A stretch of 64,000 nt of DNA from Glandiceps talaboti. Its lineage: Eukaryota; Hemichordata; Enteropneusta; Spengelidae. This document shows positions 25,525-39,779 of the stretch, piece by piece. Position numbers and translations under genes: made by a program. The stretch's first letter is position 1. Each line of letters begins with the position of its first letter. The notes under the pieces are model-generated. The model was not told the DNA's origin. It worked only from the letters and a program-made list of their open reading frames with translations, and did not search any database. The stretch is from positions 20,837,675 to 20,901,674 of the forward strand of contig NC_135560.1 in the NCBI RefSeq assembly GCF_964340395.1, read 5' to 3'.

Positions 25525-25995
25525 CTTACACACACTCCAATACAAAATATAGGCCGAGTGGTCACTAGAGTTAGTGAAACCAATCAATTATCCATCGTTT
25601 GTAAGGGTATGATAACATTGCGTGCGTTCATTAGTAAATCTCCTGTAAGAAGCTTATAAGACAAACATTGAATAGTTGATAGGGATTCTAAATGAGACAC
25701 CTTTCAACGCAGATGAAGCTTGATGCATCTGTTACCACTTATTAAGATATCTAAGTACAAAACAATTGGAACAAGCTGGCACTTCTCTGATACAATATGA
25801 TTACGTCATACAGCACAACTGAATGCATTGATAGGTTTCCGGAAACTCTAGAATGAAAATTAAACTAAAGGGCTACTGTAATTACAGTAATTTATTTTGT
25901 TCGACATACTATAATACTGTGCTTACTTTCATTACCATGTATGATAACTAATTGAACCAATCTTATCAGCATCCAGGTCACGTGATACATGTAGC

Positions 25996-26029
25996 TGTCA
26001 ACAAATACCACATTTGATATTTGTTGACA
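25996..26029. repeat. Perfect 12-bp inverted repeat, 10-nt loop
   Basis: The arms are TGTCAACAAATA (25996-26007) and TATTTGTTGACA (26018-26029). The flanks extend the symmetry imperfectly: CACGTGATACATG on the left answers CATATACGTGG on the right, giving an interrupted dyad of about 55-60 bp. Each arm contains GTCAACA, a forkhead-type core. It could be a hairpin RNA, the core of a small palindromic element, or a paired binding site. Confidence 0.7.
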
Positions 26030-29000
26030 TATACGTGGTATGGACTATTTATTAAATGTTTACACACGGAGACCAAGTTAGTGTACATAGTACAACAAAA
26101 GACTATTTCCAGTAAAAGTTCTGTGAATCTCTCAACAGCATAAATTAAACGAACACTAACAAAATATTACAATTGGGACTTTAAGTTGAAGTAGGACAAT
26201 TCGACCCCACTATTGTTCTATCTGACTTTCTGACCCATTATCATACATTAGACAATGTAATTTCTGTAGTCACAAACTCCGATCACGCAGTCATCCACAA
26301 GATACTGTGACTAATGGCTGATTGATATCAGAGGATATGTCCTCTCTCTTATCGTTAGCTCTATGATTTATTGTAACATATGTACGATCTGAGACTTTTC
26401 TTTACTTTACTGTCAACATACAAATGAAAGATGCACTCAGCTTGGGACGGGCAACACGCAGTTGAAGTTGGAATTTAATCACTTTATCTCCTCGTTTACA
26501 TCAATTCTTTATGAAACAAATCGCACGTGTATTTAGAGGATGATAAATAAGTTTATAGGGGGTGATAAAGTTAAAAAAAAAAAAAAGACGACAACGACGG
26601 AATATAATGTAATATCACACCCTGTTGCCATTATGGTGGAATCAGATTTATTGTGTCTATGGAGACACATGACAGTATGTCACACGTTTACTGCCACTTA
26701 AATGATGCGACAAGTAATACATTAACACTTAATCATCACATCTGGCGATACATCAACTGCCTTTGTGTCCACAATGTCGACTTTAATCAGAAAAGAATAC
26801 ACAGAAGAAATCAAATGCAATTTTAAATTCACACGGCGCACAAATGTTAGTGTACAAAGTTAAGAGACTAATTCATTTTATAATTCATATCTGTGTTTTT
26901 TCACAGCAACCAATGCAAACTAATGCTGACACCAATTTTAAGTCAAGGTTAAGAAATTGTCTTAGAAAGAGCCTTGGGCACCAACTGCCCAAAGTTCTTA
27001 AAATCTCTTCATATTTTGACGTGTACGATTTTTCCTTGTAATTCTAAAGAAAAGTATTGAGAAAGTTGGGGATTCACCGTCTCGTAATCATTCATTTTCC
27101 CATTCAGTTAACACAGCGGCGGCCATATTTAATTCTGAAATTGGTTCATTCGAATATCATTTCGACTTCAAAAATTAGTGTAGTGACCCTTGATTTATAT
27201 TCTTGATCTTAACTGAGGATGAGTTTGGTTTCTTGATTAAAGTAACTCTAGTGTGATGTTTCTATGTTATAGGCAAACACTTAAATTTCTGATGCCATCA
27301 CTACATCACAAGGTCAAGAATAATAATAACGATTTCAATGACTGTTTTTATGAAGAATTAGAAAAATGCAATTGAATATAATCTGACTTTTATAGTAAAA
27401 TAGCTCACTACAATTATAACGAAATATCACAACTACATATTTATATTTGCTTTGATGGAATCTGTAACTTTACGTTTTTATGTTATACGTAAGCTATACA
27501 TTGTCAAGGGCAGAGGCTGCTGTCAGTGATTGAGTAACTGGTGTACAGTACATTTTATTTGAAAGCTGCGGTAAAAATGATATCCATAAGTATATACGAA
27601 GAAATCACAATAAGATGCAACTATCTTCCTCAAAAATAACGATATATGGATATATGAATACATTGAAAAAATTGACATGGTGATGGGAAAACCTTTTCAC
27701 TTTTTTTTCAGAGATCTTGGGTGTTTACTCTTTGCATATATAGATATCCATTATTACAGTGATACAGTCTTGTAACTTTACGAGTTATGGTGGATATGTA
27801 TCTTTCAAATACAACTAATCTTATTGGATTCTATTTACTAAAACGTACTGAACAGTGTCGAGGAATGAATTCTCACCAGGAAGTCAAATATGATTTAAAG
27901 ATGACACCATGGCCTAATTTATTGGCTTTCAAATACTGACTTCCTAAAAACCACATCACGGTCTTATTGTCTATATCTGACCACCCTGACGACTTGGAAA
28001 TGATTCTAAACAAGAGTTAATGTGAGCTAAATGTTATGTTTAATGGTGCATTTAATAGATTTTACTGTTGCTGAATACCATGACGGGGCTACTGTCCCAT
28101 TTTGAATAATAAGGAACACTGTACCGAGCTCACATTAATCTTGCCCTTTAGGAGTTACCAGGTGAATACCCGTATTAATCAGATAAAAGATTACAGTGGG
28201 ATGAGTTATTCCCTGTGCACATCCTTAATGTAAAGTTGTTATCCATTCTATCGTCATCACGTATAGATATTTACAAAGTAGCCAAGGATACGAATATCTT
28301 GGTATCATTTGATATTAGTCGTGTACTTATGTCAATATTTATTGTTCAATTTTTTAAGCTTACGCAAATATCATTGAGACACAACAACCCATCTATGCCA
28401 CTTCAAGGAAGAAACTGTAAGTTTTGGTGCATTTGATGGATGAGACTTCACCGCAGTTCAAACATGAACCATCCTCAGTTGAAACCATTAACAAACTTTC
28501 GTATTTGAGGTTATTTGTCTCATGTCTGATGCTACCTGTCTCGGAGATTTTGAACTTAAAGTGGGATTATATGTTCGATATGAATAATGTATGTACAAGG
28601 TGTACATTACATGTGCATCAGTATTTACATTGTTAATAATACCTCCAAAGACACATGTTGTCCTGTATTGGGAAAAAGTGCTGATCTATCACTGACAATG
28701 AGAGTAATCTGTCGGCAACTTGACATATAAAATAACAGATAGTAATCAGTCATTCTTTTTTACGCATTATCAAGCACACGTGCGGACATATTCACATTCC
28801 TGATACTCCAGTGTCTTATCATCCTTTATACTTCACTCTGTGTCTTATCGTCTCGAAAAGAAAGGATACACTCTCCAATTAACTGCTAAAAAGAAAAGCA
28901 TGAGAACGGATATGTAGTGCAAAATCTTTGAACCTAATTTCAAGATGCTGTCCTTAAAACCAAAAGGGGATTTTAAGTCAACGCAACGGACACACACTTC

Positions 29001-29127
29001 CTAAAACAGTTTATGAAATTAGGAAATTGAATTTCAGTTGAAAATTGCAGTTAGTCTCAAAAGTCCATCTGTAACGCCGATATGCTTGGTTAGTGACATA
29101 CATTTTGTCAAAGAAAAAGTAGTTAAG

Positions 29128-29413
29128 TAAAATCTCCTGTCTCTGTCTTACATAGGAAATTACAGGAAGCATTTAAGGAATGTCATTTGAAGACGAATCC
29201 ATACATACTCTTTACGTTTCAAAAAAAGTATGCACATCCTCTAAACCCATTTACGGCGTACTGTCCGCTCGTAAACCAAGACGATTTTGCCAGATGCCAG
29301 ACGGTTCCTATGGCAACAACAGTTATTTCATAAATCCGTCATCATGTATGAAAAGTGATGAAGACAGTTATTTATGGAAGGCAGAACTGTTAATACCATC
29401 TGTGTCATCCTAG
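29128..29413 (+). other. Candidate exon with good acceptor (weak)
   Basis: A pyrimidine-rich tract (CTCCTGTCTCTGTCTTACATAG, positions 29135-29156) forms a strong 3' splice site. The sequence after it is open in one frame, reading KLQEAFKECHLKTNPYILF and continuing through about 58 codons to a TAA at 29332-29334. A second frame (MSFEDESIHTLYVSKK..., 29180-29413) is open as well, so coding status is ambiguous. No domain is recognised and no donor is clear. It also contains GTTCCTATGGCAAC, a two-mismatch RFX X-box. Confidence 0.15.
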
Positions 29414-32400
29414 TGAACTTTTCATTCAGTAAATCTATAACACCCTATATTGTCAGGTGATGATGGCTGATGACAGCTTTTATAGATTACACGCAGTTCT
29501 GAAAATTATCTCCGAATCTGTTCAATAGAAGTATCGACCTTCCGATCCGATCGAACAATCATACATGGCATATTTATTGTCATCGAGCATAAACCCATTG
29601 ATTTTAAAGTCCACGCCAGACTGTAATTTATTCATAATCTGATTCATACAAAGATACCCGGGAAATGTCAGGCACGTTAGGCGGCACATTATTATAACTT
29701 ACGAAACAGCTGGGTGATCCGATACCATGCAAACTAATTCTGTTCACCGGGTGCTAGAAAGTCATGAATAAGTCTGTTTTACTTTTAAAGTTAAATTTGT
29801 CTATGTAAAACATTCACCCAAGCATAAGTTGGAAAGATGCAAATCTTTAATCGTCGTAGAGGGAGTTATCCAGTGATTAAGCAATTTTAAGCAAACGGTA
29901 ATGATAGTAATATTTACTAAAACGGTAATCAAGTGAGAGCCGTTCGAACCGTGAGTTTAGTATTTAACTATAAATACGTGTTCATTTTCATATATGTAGT
30001 CTTTATGTCTCCTTAACCACAAACTCCCTGTTTGAGTCTTATCAAAGTGAGGTTACGAAAAAATTGCGCACTCTACAGCATGATTGAAATTATGCGTGCT
30101 ACTGTAATTACGTCATTGCCTCTAAGAAGTACTTGTCATCACTCAACACGACTGATACACTTATACATGCTTTAACCCGCCGTCACATATCTGACTGTAA
30201 CTTTCCACTTACATCCAAGGTGTATGTAATGTCTAGCGTAATGTAGAGATGAAGGGAGCTGTCATGAAACGGTAATCTACACAAGGGAATGTGTAACTAA
30301 GTATCAACAGCTTTTTTAATGACAGACAGGCGTCACGTGTTCATCTGCAACTTCACTTAGCCCAATAAATCGGGAAAAGGGCTGGATACTATAACCTGAG
30401 AAATATGCAGGCTAACAATCTTTATGACACCAAAGACAAGGACGCTGTAGTGTCTACACTATGTAGAGCTAAACAACTAGTTAATCAAAAGATATGTCTA
30501 TAACCATTCTCACACTACCATTACAATTCATGGAATGGTTTGACCGCAGAATTCGTTGATTATGGGAAGTAGTTATACGTTCTCTGCTACATGGTCGTTA
30601 CAACTAGAATTAAGCATGATAGTCAACCTCATATCAATAAAACAGTTATCATAAAACACATTGGCTTACAGTTTATAAGCGTATAGAATTCATGCATTTG
30701 TGAAATTATGACACTGTTAGAAATTCATATTTGATTCAAGTATCCCATAATCAAATCACCATCTCATCAGCTCACATTGGCTGTATTGTGCCATACTATA
30801 CATCTCTATTCGTGATTTCAGTTCCGTCCACACTAGAGGTCACCTTATTGGCAGACCTTGTCCTAGTTATGCAAATCGTGTCATTGAAACATCTCAATGT
30901 CATGGCAATGACCTCACTGACAGAGTTCAATCATGTGCTACACGATTCTGAAGTTATGCATAGTTCTACTACTATTCATTTTGACTCAAGTCAATAATGT
31001 ATTTGACATAGTAGCCAGTCAGTGACCATCATGGGGAAATGCCACGTCCAAATGCTAAAAGGGTAGTGTGTTGCCTAAGGCAATAACAACATTCATCACA
31101 TGTAGAAACATGTGTCCACGTAGGTCCCTATATCATGATAGGTAGAAACAACTTATTCGATGAAACTAATTATTTGTAATGCACAAAGACCAAACAATCC
31201 ACGAAAAAACAACAACATCAAGCCATTACGAGATGTTTGCTTGAGGGCAACTTATTCAACGGTACAAGTACAATCCTAGTCGAATACATTCTCAGTGCAT
31301 TTTATATCCTTATAATAGTCAGTATGTTTTCAGATTCAGATTGAACAAAGACTCTTTTGGTACGAATTCATTGGGTGAAATTCTTTATATCATGTCTAAA
31401 TATCGAGTAGGAGGCATGGATGTTTGTAAACAGGCTTTAGTTGGTGTAATAAAACAATCGGTTACTTCTACGAAGTCTACTTACTCAAATGGTATTGAAG
31501 TATCTCTCGGTCCTCCGACTTCCTGAATTGTCATAGAAGCAAGCCTGTTGCCCCCTCGGACCGTTGCCAACGTAACTGTAGTTGTGAATTCCTTTTTGTG
31601 ATGGATTGGACAAATTTAAGTATTGTATCATTAGGAGTACACCATAAAAGAGCAGCACGGGTACATATGTTTAACTCATAGGCACACATTATTTGTCCAA
31701 GCTAATGTAAAATAATGAACTTCAATGAAGCCAGGGACTGGGAGTAAGTCTAGAATGGTATAATATATTAAGTAACATTGTCGAAAGTTTTCATAAGTAA
31801 TTTTGATTCTACTTTGTTTTCATTATTCATGCTACGTGTCTTTGCGATCAGTTTCTAGTTGAGAGAACAGTAATGAACTGTAAAATATATCAATACACCA
31901 CTTTGGCCATGTCATTAGTTGCTGATTAGTTCACATTTAGAGGAGCGTGCCGGATTCGTTGAAGTAAGAAGTTATGGTTTAGATGTCAGCTGGAGTGGGC
32001 ACGCTCAATGCAGTAACACTTGTGCAGTGAAATTGTATCTCTGCGTTGAAATAGTGCTAATAGATCATGTGAGGAGTGCTTGTCATCAGACAACTGAAGA
32101 TGATGTGTTAATCGTCGAACTTCCTAGCAAGGCAAGTTTTGATTACACTAAATGTCTCATCGTCTAATTATAAAATCTTTTCATTTTTACTCTATGTCTT
32201 TGTGCTGAGCTATGAGATGCACATTGTTGGCATAGCATCAATAGTAGAGAGCTTTACAAAGTGTCTAAAACACATGTCTACAAGTTGTTCACTTACTATA
32301 CAAATAAGTTATCGCACTCACCAATTACTAACTAATTCCATAGTGCCGATCAAAACGGGGCGGGGTGGGGTAAAAAATACAATGGTATTCATTCAGATTG

Positions 32401-35400
32401 TCCGAACCAGTCGATAAATCCATTATATTAATATACCATTATTAAATCTGAATGCTGCAATCCATACTCGTTCTTGTTTGTATTTATATATCATAACTGT
32501 AGCTGTTGTGACCGAAATGTCGTACAAATCAGTGGAAGATAAGAGTTAATACCTCGCTGTAATGATGTTCATTTGCAAGCCTATGCTTATGTCGCAAACA
32601 AAATACTGCCACACATAGTTTTTTATCGCAACATGAATGATATGAATGTGAGTCTACAACATAATACACTTAACGTATGTCTAACCTATTGATTGATGTA
32701 GTGTGTGTTGTCAGTCAAGTTATTTAACATAGTAATGTAAACTATATATACGTAATGGGACTGCAAAATACAAAAACGTCTTGTTTGAAATATTGTTACT
32801 AGCTATTGTCCTCAAGATAATGAATGTGTAATTATTAAAACTGAATGTCACTCATTGTCCCTTTACTTTATACTTAGTTATTAAAGTACAAATCTACCAA
32901 TTGCTACAGGTAAATGAGTATGTCTAGTATACCTAAAGGTGAATCAACGGTATTGAATTCAATTTACCCAAATATGTACTTTATAGACAGTTTGATGACA
33001 TTTAACGGTGTCACTATTATCCGTCTTGTCGTGCTGACAGTGTATATGCTGTAATCTAATATGTGACACTATTTGACACAAATTCGCCAAAACTAATAAA
33101 CCTTGAAATGGGAATTGATTAAATGACAATATTACTAACTGTAGTTGCATCTTTTAAATAGTTATACTGTCCATTACAGAATGCAAATATTGACAGCACA
33201 AACAAGCTACCTAAAGTTGTTACAAGTTTCATTTTTTAACGCAAAGTGTCAAGCGTTGGTATGTTATACATTCTAACACTTACTGGCAGAAAACACACTC
33301 ACGTAGTCAACTTAATGGTATCAAACTGCTAACAACTTTGGTAGACAATTGGTTTCAGATCATAACTTGAATGAGTTGCAGAGTTGATACCACACATGAC
33401 TTCATTAAGGTTTAGTTGGTTAACCAGTTGGTGTCTTTTTATTCATACATGAAATACAATCGCTTTATTCATGAAAATGTTTAACTTTAAAGGTATCAAA
33501 TGATAATCAACTTTTTGAGGCATATTAGATGACATCATTAATATAAGGATAATTTACCACAAGTTTTCCTTAATTTGAACTTTACAAAGTACCAGAGCAT
33601 ACAGGTCAGGAAACGCTTCTTTATTATGGCTCTGACTGATATAACATATGTAACTATCAATGGCACAAGCCTCTAGCTGTAGATACATTGTCTGTTACTA
33701 TTTCAGGATGCTTTAGCCGTAAGCTGCATGTTTGACACAGCGGCACTTCATGTCCATCCCCGAGTCACGTAGAGAATGTACATTGATACAGTGTTATCAG
33801 TAATATTACTTTGTGTGGACGTGAATTATTCCACCGTCGCAATTCGTGACACTTCCTCTAATAACCCCCACTAATAATGACATTGGAAACCTCACACATA
33901 TTGAATTTCTACAATTAACCACGGACGATTTGGCTTACGGATATTGTTTACGCAAACTACACCATGAAGACTGCAAACTCGTTAACGTTTACAGAAATTT
34001 GTGAAACGTTTAATCGTAAAAACTAGCAAATATGCGATGTTTATCTTTCCACTTCATGTTAGATTATGTTACCTGACGCTTGTAGCATTATGTTAGTTTT
34101 AATAAGGGTTTATGTGCACTGTAACAAAAATTAAATAATCAATTTCCTTAAAAGAATCTGCATCAGCACCTTTCATTATAAATATGAAATTGAAATACTG
34201 ATTAGGTTTTATTATGAGTGTAGATTATATTTTTGATATAATATAAACCATGTTTCATTATATTTTGTTTAAAGTGTTGGTAGTTACATTCCTTTTGAGT
34301 TCTAATTCTGTGTTCAAGTGCAGATTGACACTGTCTTTTATCTAGAAGCAGTAAATTGAGTTGTTTATATAAAAACTATGGCACGACGAAATCGAACACC
34401 TACTCATGAAGAGTATACCATATGGACTCCCCCAACTGTCAGCAAGTTATGAGTAGAATGCTTAGAGATATACAGTTAGTTAAAGACCTTGCAGACGTTG
34501 CCCTAAAACTTACAACTCTGTCAACCATGGCTGAAATTGTTTAAACACCCATAGGTAATTCGTGGCAAGGAATTTAATAACAACTGTAAATATAGACAGA
34601 TTGGCAACAAGGTACACGTGCCAGCATCTGTACATGATCTGAATTGATAGTCTTGGCGCAACCTTTGTTGGCATAAAATATTTGTCACTTTGGACATGCA
34701 TGTTGCTGTCTTTTCAACATATTCGAAAAAATAAGAACAATTTCAAATTGCACAAGAGACATGTAAAAGCTCGTTAGCCCCCTCTGATAAGTATGCTTCT
34801 GTTACCATGGTAATGAATGTAAGTGGATAGCTTGCTTTGTGTGCTTGAGAAATGACTAAGTGTGAACGGTTGCATGCCTTTTACTGTTTGACCTTCTTGG
34901 AGGTAAGCTTGAGGTAAGCTTATGGCATTAAGAATGACATAACTAATCTCATGGAATTTCGAATCGAATTGACATTCGGCAAATTTAACTTGAAGGTATT
35001 TGAAAACACACTGAATGTGTTGCTGCCATGCGACAAAAGCAATTTCAAGGTAATATGTTTAACAGAATGTTTATCTTAATTTATCTGACTTTTACTATAA
35101 AGTCTGACATCAGATATTGGCGATAAACACAACTAGGCGATACAGTCGATCCAATATTGTAATTACTGTATTGCATTCGATAGCATGTCGACGTTGCATC
35201 GAGGCAAATGTAGGTAGATGTTTGGTAATTTTGAGAAGTATACATGCTTCGGTAAACAATCTGCATTTTGTGTATTATATTTCAGACGACCATACATGTC
35301 TTTTTTTAAATAACGATCTGAGGTTATAGTACGAGTTACGCGAAGAGCGCTCTGACTGCTGAACGCCTGTCAATTATTTGCATTTCGTACATCACCTCTA

Positions 35401-36029
35401 TTGTATTCCTCCTCCAGGATTCCTGCAACCCTCCCTCAACCGTTAACATCTGATGATTTTGTATTGACCCTAATCACCCACGTCTTAACGAAAGTCCATT
35501 GTATTGTATTAAATAAATAACAGTGGTGTACTTTCTACTTTTCGTTCAATTTACTGATGTAGAGTTAAATATCACAAGATGCTGTGACATATGATTTGCT
35601 ACATCATAACTCATTTGATATGTCTTATTACCGCAATGTGCAACCAAATGTACTTGACAACTATTTCAATGTTTTTTCACATCGATACTCGTTGGCATAG
35701 TAGTTCAAAAAGCCACGCAATTCCTAGAATCGACTTGTCGTCCGTAAATATACATGTCAAATTAATGTCATTTCAAAATCGTGCTCGTCTCAGCGCATGC
35801 CAGTGAATAGGAAGGCTAAATGTGAACATTGAATGAATTATAGGTCGAGTAATCCACTTCTGTGCAACTGTAACTCTTGTATCGCCAACAATGGTAAAGA
35901 CATCGAGTCAGTCGTAAATCGATTCATTTATATCTAATAACGCTACGTCTGAGAGCAGTTCTTAAATAGAACTGATATATATCACTGCGCCATAAACGGG
36001 CATTTTCGCTTGAGTTGTTTTTGTTTTGA

Positions 36030-36030
<1 letters not shown>
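29414..36030. other. AT-rich non-coding stretch
   Basis: No gene recognised over 6.6 kb. Small items: a GC box-like GGGGCGGGGTGGGG at 32357-32370; a near-consensus RFX X-box at 34801-34814; an exact 11-bp tandem duplication GAGGTAAGCTT at 34900-34921; and ATTGTATTGTATT followed by AAATAAATAA near 35500, which resembles a short retroposon tail without a recognisable body. Confidence 0.5.
34801..34814. promoter_or_regulatory. Near-consensus RFX X-box
   Basis: GTTACCATGGTAAT matches the palindromic X-box GTTNCCATGGNAAC at 13 of 14 positions. RFX factors bind this motif, and in animals they control ciliary genes among others. No gene start is identified nearby, so function is unproven. Confidence 0.35.

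Positions 36031-36066
<36 letters not shown>
36031..36066. repeat. (GTT)n array
   Basis: About 12 uninterrupted GTT/TTG units followed by T-rich sequence. Confidence 0.97.
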
Positions 36067-36067
<1 letters not shown>

Positions 36068-36099
36068 TGTTTGGTATAGCCGTGTCAGGCAGACAATAA

Positions 36100-36235
36100 G
36101 AAAGCTCGGCTCAGTGGTTAATCGAGTAATTCACTGCAGCTCAGAAAAGGTTGATAATCTGCCAACCGTTTGGAGAACGGACAACCTCCCGACCTGCAGA
36201 GGCAAACGCCCATATTGGGACAGTAAGGCCTTATA
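36100..36235 (+). repeat. Possible tRNA-derived SINE head (weak)
   Basis: GGCTCAGTGGTTAATCGAG (about 36105-36123) resembles an RNA polymerase III box A region (TGGCTCAGTGG), and AGGTTGATAATC about 35 bp later loosely resembles box B (GGTTCGANTCC). The segment is G+C-richer than its flanks and non-coding in appearance. It does not fold into a tRNA by eye: no paired acceptor stem or clean T-loop is visible. A degenerate SINE or other dispersed repeat is the most I would claim. Confidence 0.25.
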
Positions 36236-36349
36236 CAAAAAATTATGTGGATCCGATTATGCTTAATTTTAGAATAGGTGGGGTAGGTAGATTGTTTATT
36301 TTATTATATCATATTTTTTTCTGTGTGAGTGTCTAGTTCAGGTTTACCA

Positions 36350-36361
36350 CCCCCCCCCCCC
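36350..36361. repeat. Poly-C run, 12 bp
   Basis: Homopolymer C tract; length is likely unstable and prone to sequencing error. Confidence 0.95.
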
Positions 36362-36482
36362 AAATGGTAGCTGTGTTGTTTATTTCTTCCTATCAGATGT
36401 ACAGCTATTACAGATTGGAAGAACAGTTTTATTTCTCGTGAGACTTCACAATTGTTGCGGTTTTATTTTTTTTCTCGAATAC

Positions 36483-36570
36483 GTAAAAAAATGTTTAGGG
36501 TCGGCAGTGAAAAGCTAGGTGGGGTCGGGTAACCGGCACCAAATAATTATATTTTTTTAGGCCTAATATG
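36483..36570. repeat. GC-rich patch, probable dispersed-repeat fragment
   Basis: TTTAGGGTCGGCAGTG, then AGGTGGGGTCGGGTAACCGG, then a T-rich run and AGGCCTAAT stand out from the AT-rich background. A weaker echo, ATAGGTGGGGTAGGTAG, lies at about 36274-36290. The look is that of a multi-copy non-coding repeat, but I cannot name it, and only this copy and the echo are visible. Confidence 0.35.
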
Positions 36571-39500
36571 TTTATTACATTCTGGTAATGTGTGAACGTT
36601 TACATGATTGGGATGTGCTGTGAATTTTATTAAATTTATTTTATTAAATTGCCAAATCATGAGAGCATCTTGCCAAATTCGCAATTTACTGTGGTGCAAA
36701 TTTTTTTGTATGTTGTGATTGTCCATCGGAAATAATATATTTTCCCCTGCCCGTAATTATCCCAGATGTTCACATGTGAAAGAAAAATACATGGAGCGCG
36801 TGTATATCGAGGCATGTAACACAGGGGAAACTGTTTAATCATTGCTTTCTCATCAAGGTAAATGAGACATGTGGTCAGTATAGTCATTTTCAGAAGCATG
36901 TATATTTAAAAAGACAACCTGCTGATGAAGGCAAAACAAAACGTTTTTATGCGACAGTCTACATGACTAGTACTCAGAAAATTTGCACTAGTATTAGTTT
37001 TTGTTTAAAATTCACAATGGTGTCGCCCAGTATTTCATCATATAACGTTCACAATGTGTCACTGTATTGCTTATTATTATTTAATGTGATCTAATTTGAC
37101 ATAATGTGAGGAAAAGGTGGTGATGGACTGGATACATATAGTTAATATTATATCATCTAACAAATGTGTGCTAGATTTGTATTGTGCATTTGTGTTTCAG
37201 AGAAACGCTTATGCGGTAATGAATTCTCAACTAAACTGTAATATTCCCTCCCCACCTCGTATTCCCGAGTCTTGGGGCTAGGTACAGACTGTATATATCA
37301 CGCTATACGAAAAAATTTTCACATTATTTCACTAACTTCAGGATAGTGCATCACCGACTTACAGGACAAACACTTGTTTTAATTTCTTAAATGAGATTTC
37401 TCGGTTAAGTGTTTTATTAGTGAGTTGTCACTTCAGTGCTTTCGACGTTTCTAATACAAGACAAATGATTAGTGGTTCATGAACAGTGCTCTCGTTTTGC
37501 TTCCCAAATTTATAGTAATGCATGGTATTCTAAGAGCATGATTGAGTGAAGCTGTTCATCATGTTCTGTTCGGCATAGACCTTGATTTATTGAGAACGTC
37601 AGCTATCTCTCCTCTTCACAACATTAACATTGACCCCTTTTATGTCCAAGTAGGCGCCAAATATCATATGTGGCATTTTTATGGGGACGACAATGTTGTT
37701 CCGTCATTGGTATATAGACGTGAACAGTAAACAAGTAAAGGTCATATTGCCAAGACTTCTGAATAATTTTCCAGGCACGCAGTGGCTTTTATAGGCCTAT
37801 AAAATAAGAAATCTGACAAGCATATATTGCAACATACATGTTGAACTTGGTTTGTGATCTATGCCAAACCATTGGCCAAATAATGAACGATACACTAGAC
37901 TAAGTTTAAAGGCATTCACTCAGTACATGATAAATAACAAACACTGTGTTAGCTAACTTACATATACCAACTTTAGATTCATTTACGGCATCCACACTAT
38001 AATTGGATTTGCTTCCATGGGATGAGGTTTGATGTAAGATGCAATACTTCACAACAAATGTGTCAGTACTTTTTGTTTCATTAGATTAAAGCCATGCTTT
38101 CACCAGTATTACTATACACAATACTCCAACCTAACTTTGTTTCACTTGTACTGCATATATTATCATGTGTGACATTGGTAAATGCGACCTTTCCGTGACA
38201 AAACAAATGGCGAATGACATGCTATTTAGAAGAAATACAATAACTAAAACAATGCGAACAGAAGTTAGCCCAATATCCGGTGTTTTCGACATCAGTGGCT
38301 GTACATGTTTAGTTTTAAACATGGGCATTACACATACGTTTATGAATGTTGATTTAGTGTTCTATTTTCCTCACTTGTTTAACACTGAGAAATAAACACT
38401 TCCAATTAGTGTTGGTGGTATACATTTATTTTAGTATAAGAATGCTGTAATGAATATTTGTCATTGCAGTCTTAGCACCTCATCAAAATTACTGACCCTT
38501 TAGATTATCAAAATCACATCTAGACATCAGTCATTCATGCACAAATTATATACTGATGTCGTGAAACAGCTGCATGATCTGGGCAGCGGATTCTCAGCTT
38601 TCTTTTACAATTCCATCGAATCTTTAATCACCCGTACACTATTAGATTCGTAAAAAGTAATTACATGTAAAATTATTTTCACAGTGTATCATATGTATTT
38701 CTGTATTGAAACACATCCATTCCCGCAGATAATGAACTTATACACGTATGGGGGCGCTCTGAAGCATACATATAATCCGTTCGCCAACTAACAGGGAATT
38801 AAAAAAATTGTACGAAACCAGATAAAATCTCGTTTCGCTCGATGTTGTTTCTAGTACATAGTTTTTTTAGAACAAATATTCTATAATTTTTGAGTTGATT
38901 CAAATAGTAATACATTTGTTTTGTAAAGTATTCGTTATCCAGTATACGCGTTGTGAATACTAAAATGTAATGTTGCCTAGTGGGCATTGCATACTGCGAG
39001 GAATTGAGATGTGCGATAGGATTAGATTACTTTGGATGTCTCTGAAATAGCACATCTCTCCTTGCCCGGTAATTCACTTTGGCAAATCAACTTCGATGTA
39101 AGCCTAGGAACAATTTCCTCATGGTACTTTCGGAAATATTGACAAGAAATGAACTCAGAAAGAGACTCGGTGTAGATATTGTACTTCTTTGGAGATAAAA
39201 GTGACTTCTAAGAGAAGCGTTGTCACTAGGAAATACTCTATAGTATCATGCTAACTTATCAGGCGTCTCAGATGTCAGGACAGGGCTAGATTTAAGAACG
39301 ATAGGCAACAATGCATGAAAGGTAACAGATAACATGCTTAAAGTAGAGAGGTCGAGTAAGGTTAAGTGAAAGGAGTCGTCTGCCGCTGTGCAAATCCAAG
39401 ATAATGACAACAGTACGTAGTGATGTATTCGCATAGAATGTACAGATTAAATTTGAACAGATAACGAATTCACACACGACGAGAAAATTGACATTATTGT

Positions 39501-39767
39501 TGTTCCCTGTGACTGAACGCTAAGCAACCACTCTGTGTGAGATTCATGGGATTCAGCGGTGCGAAGTCTTGGTATCTGTACGTTGATTCTACTGTCGGTG
39601 TACGGTTTAGACTGTTACCAATCCAACAATGTTGGGCTCTGAACATTTCACACCCACTTGCTAGAATATGAATGCGTACGTTAAAGTTGTGGAAATGGAT
39701 TGAAAACGGGATTGAGAAAACAGCACAGATACATCAATCTTTTATGGAAGCATGCAGTAATATAAGA

Positions 39768-39779
39768 GGGGGGGGGGGG
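39768..39779. repeat. Poly-G run, 12 bp
   Basis: Uninterrupted G tract in AT-rich context. Confidence 0.95.

Larger units (their letters stand above)
25141..29127. other. AT-rich non-coding stretch
   Basis: It contains a short TA array and a strong inverted repeat (listed separately) and a 14-base A run near 26572. No gene is recognised; ORFs such as 26844-27041 and 28215-28436 have no domain. Confidence 0.5.

Noticed and set aside
29941-29975. GTTCGAACC as a tRNA T-loop
   Set aside because: No D-arm, anticodon arm or acceptor stem lies at the required distances upstream; the palindromic core explains it.
32357-32370. GC box as a promoter
   Set aside because: A single Sp1-like site without a CpG island, TATA box or downstream exon signal.
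36105-36160. Functional tRNA gene
   Set aside because: Box A is plausible but no acceptor stem pairing, anticodon loop or proper T-loop can be drawn.
39246-39477. Overlapping minus-strand frames as exons
   Set aside because: Two different frames are open over the same bases, with no acceptor, donor or domain.
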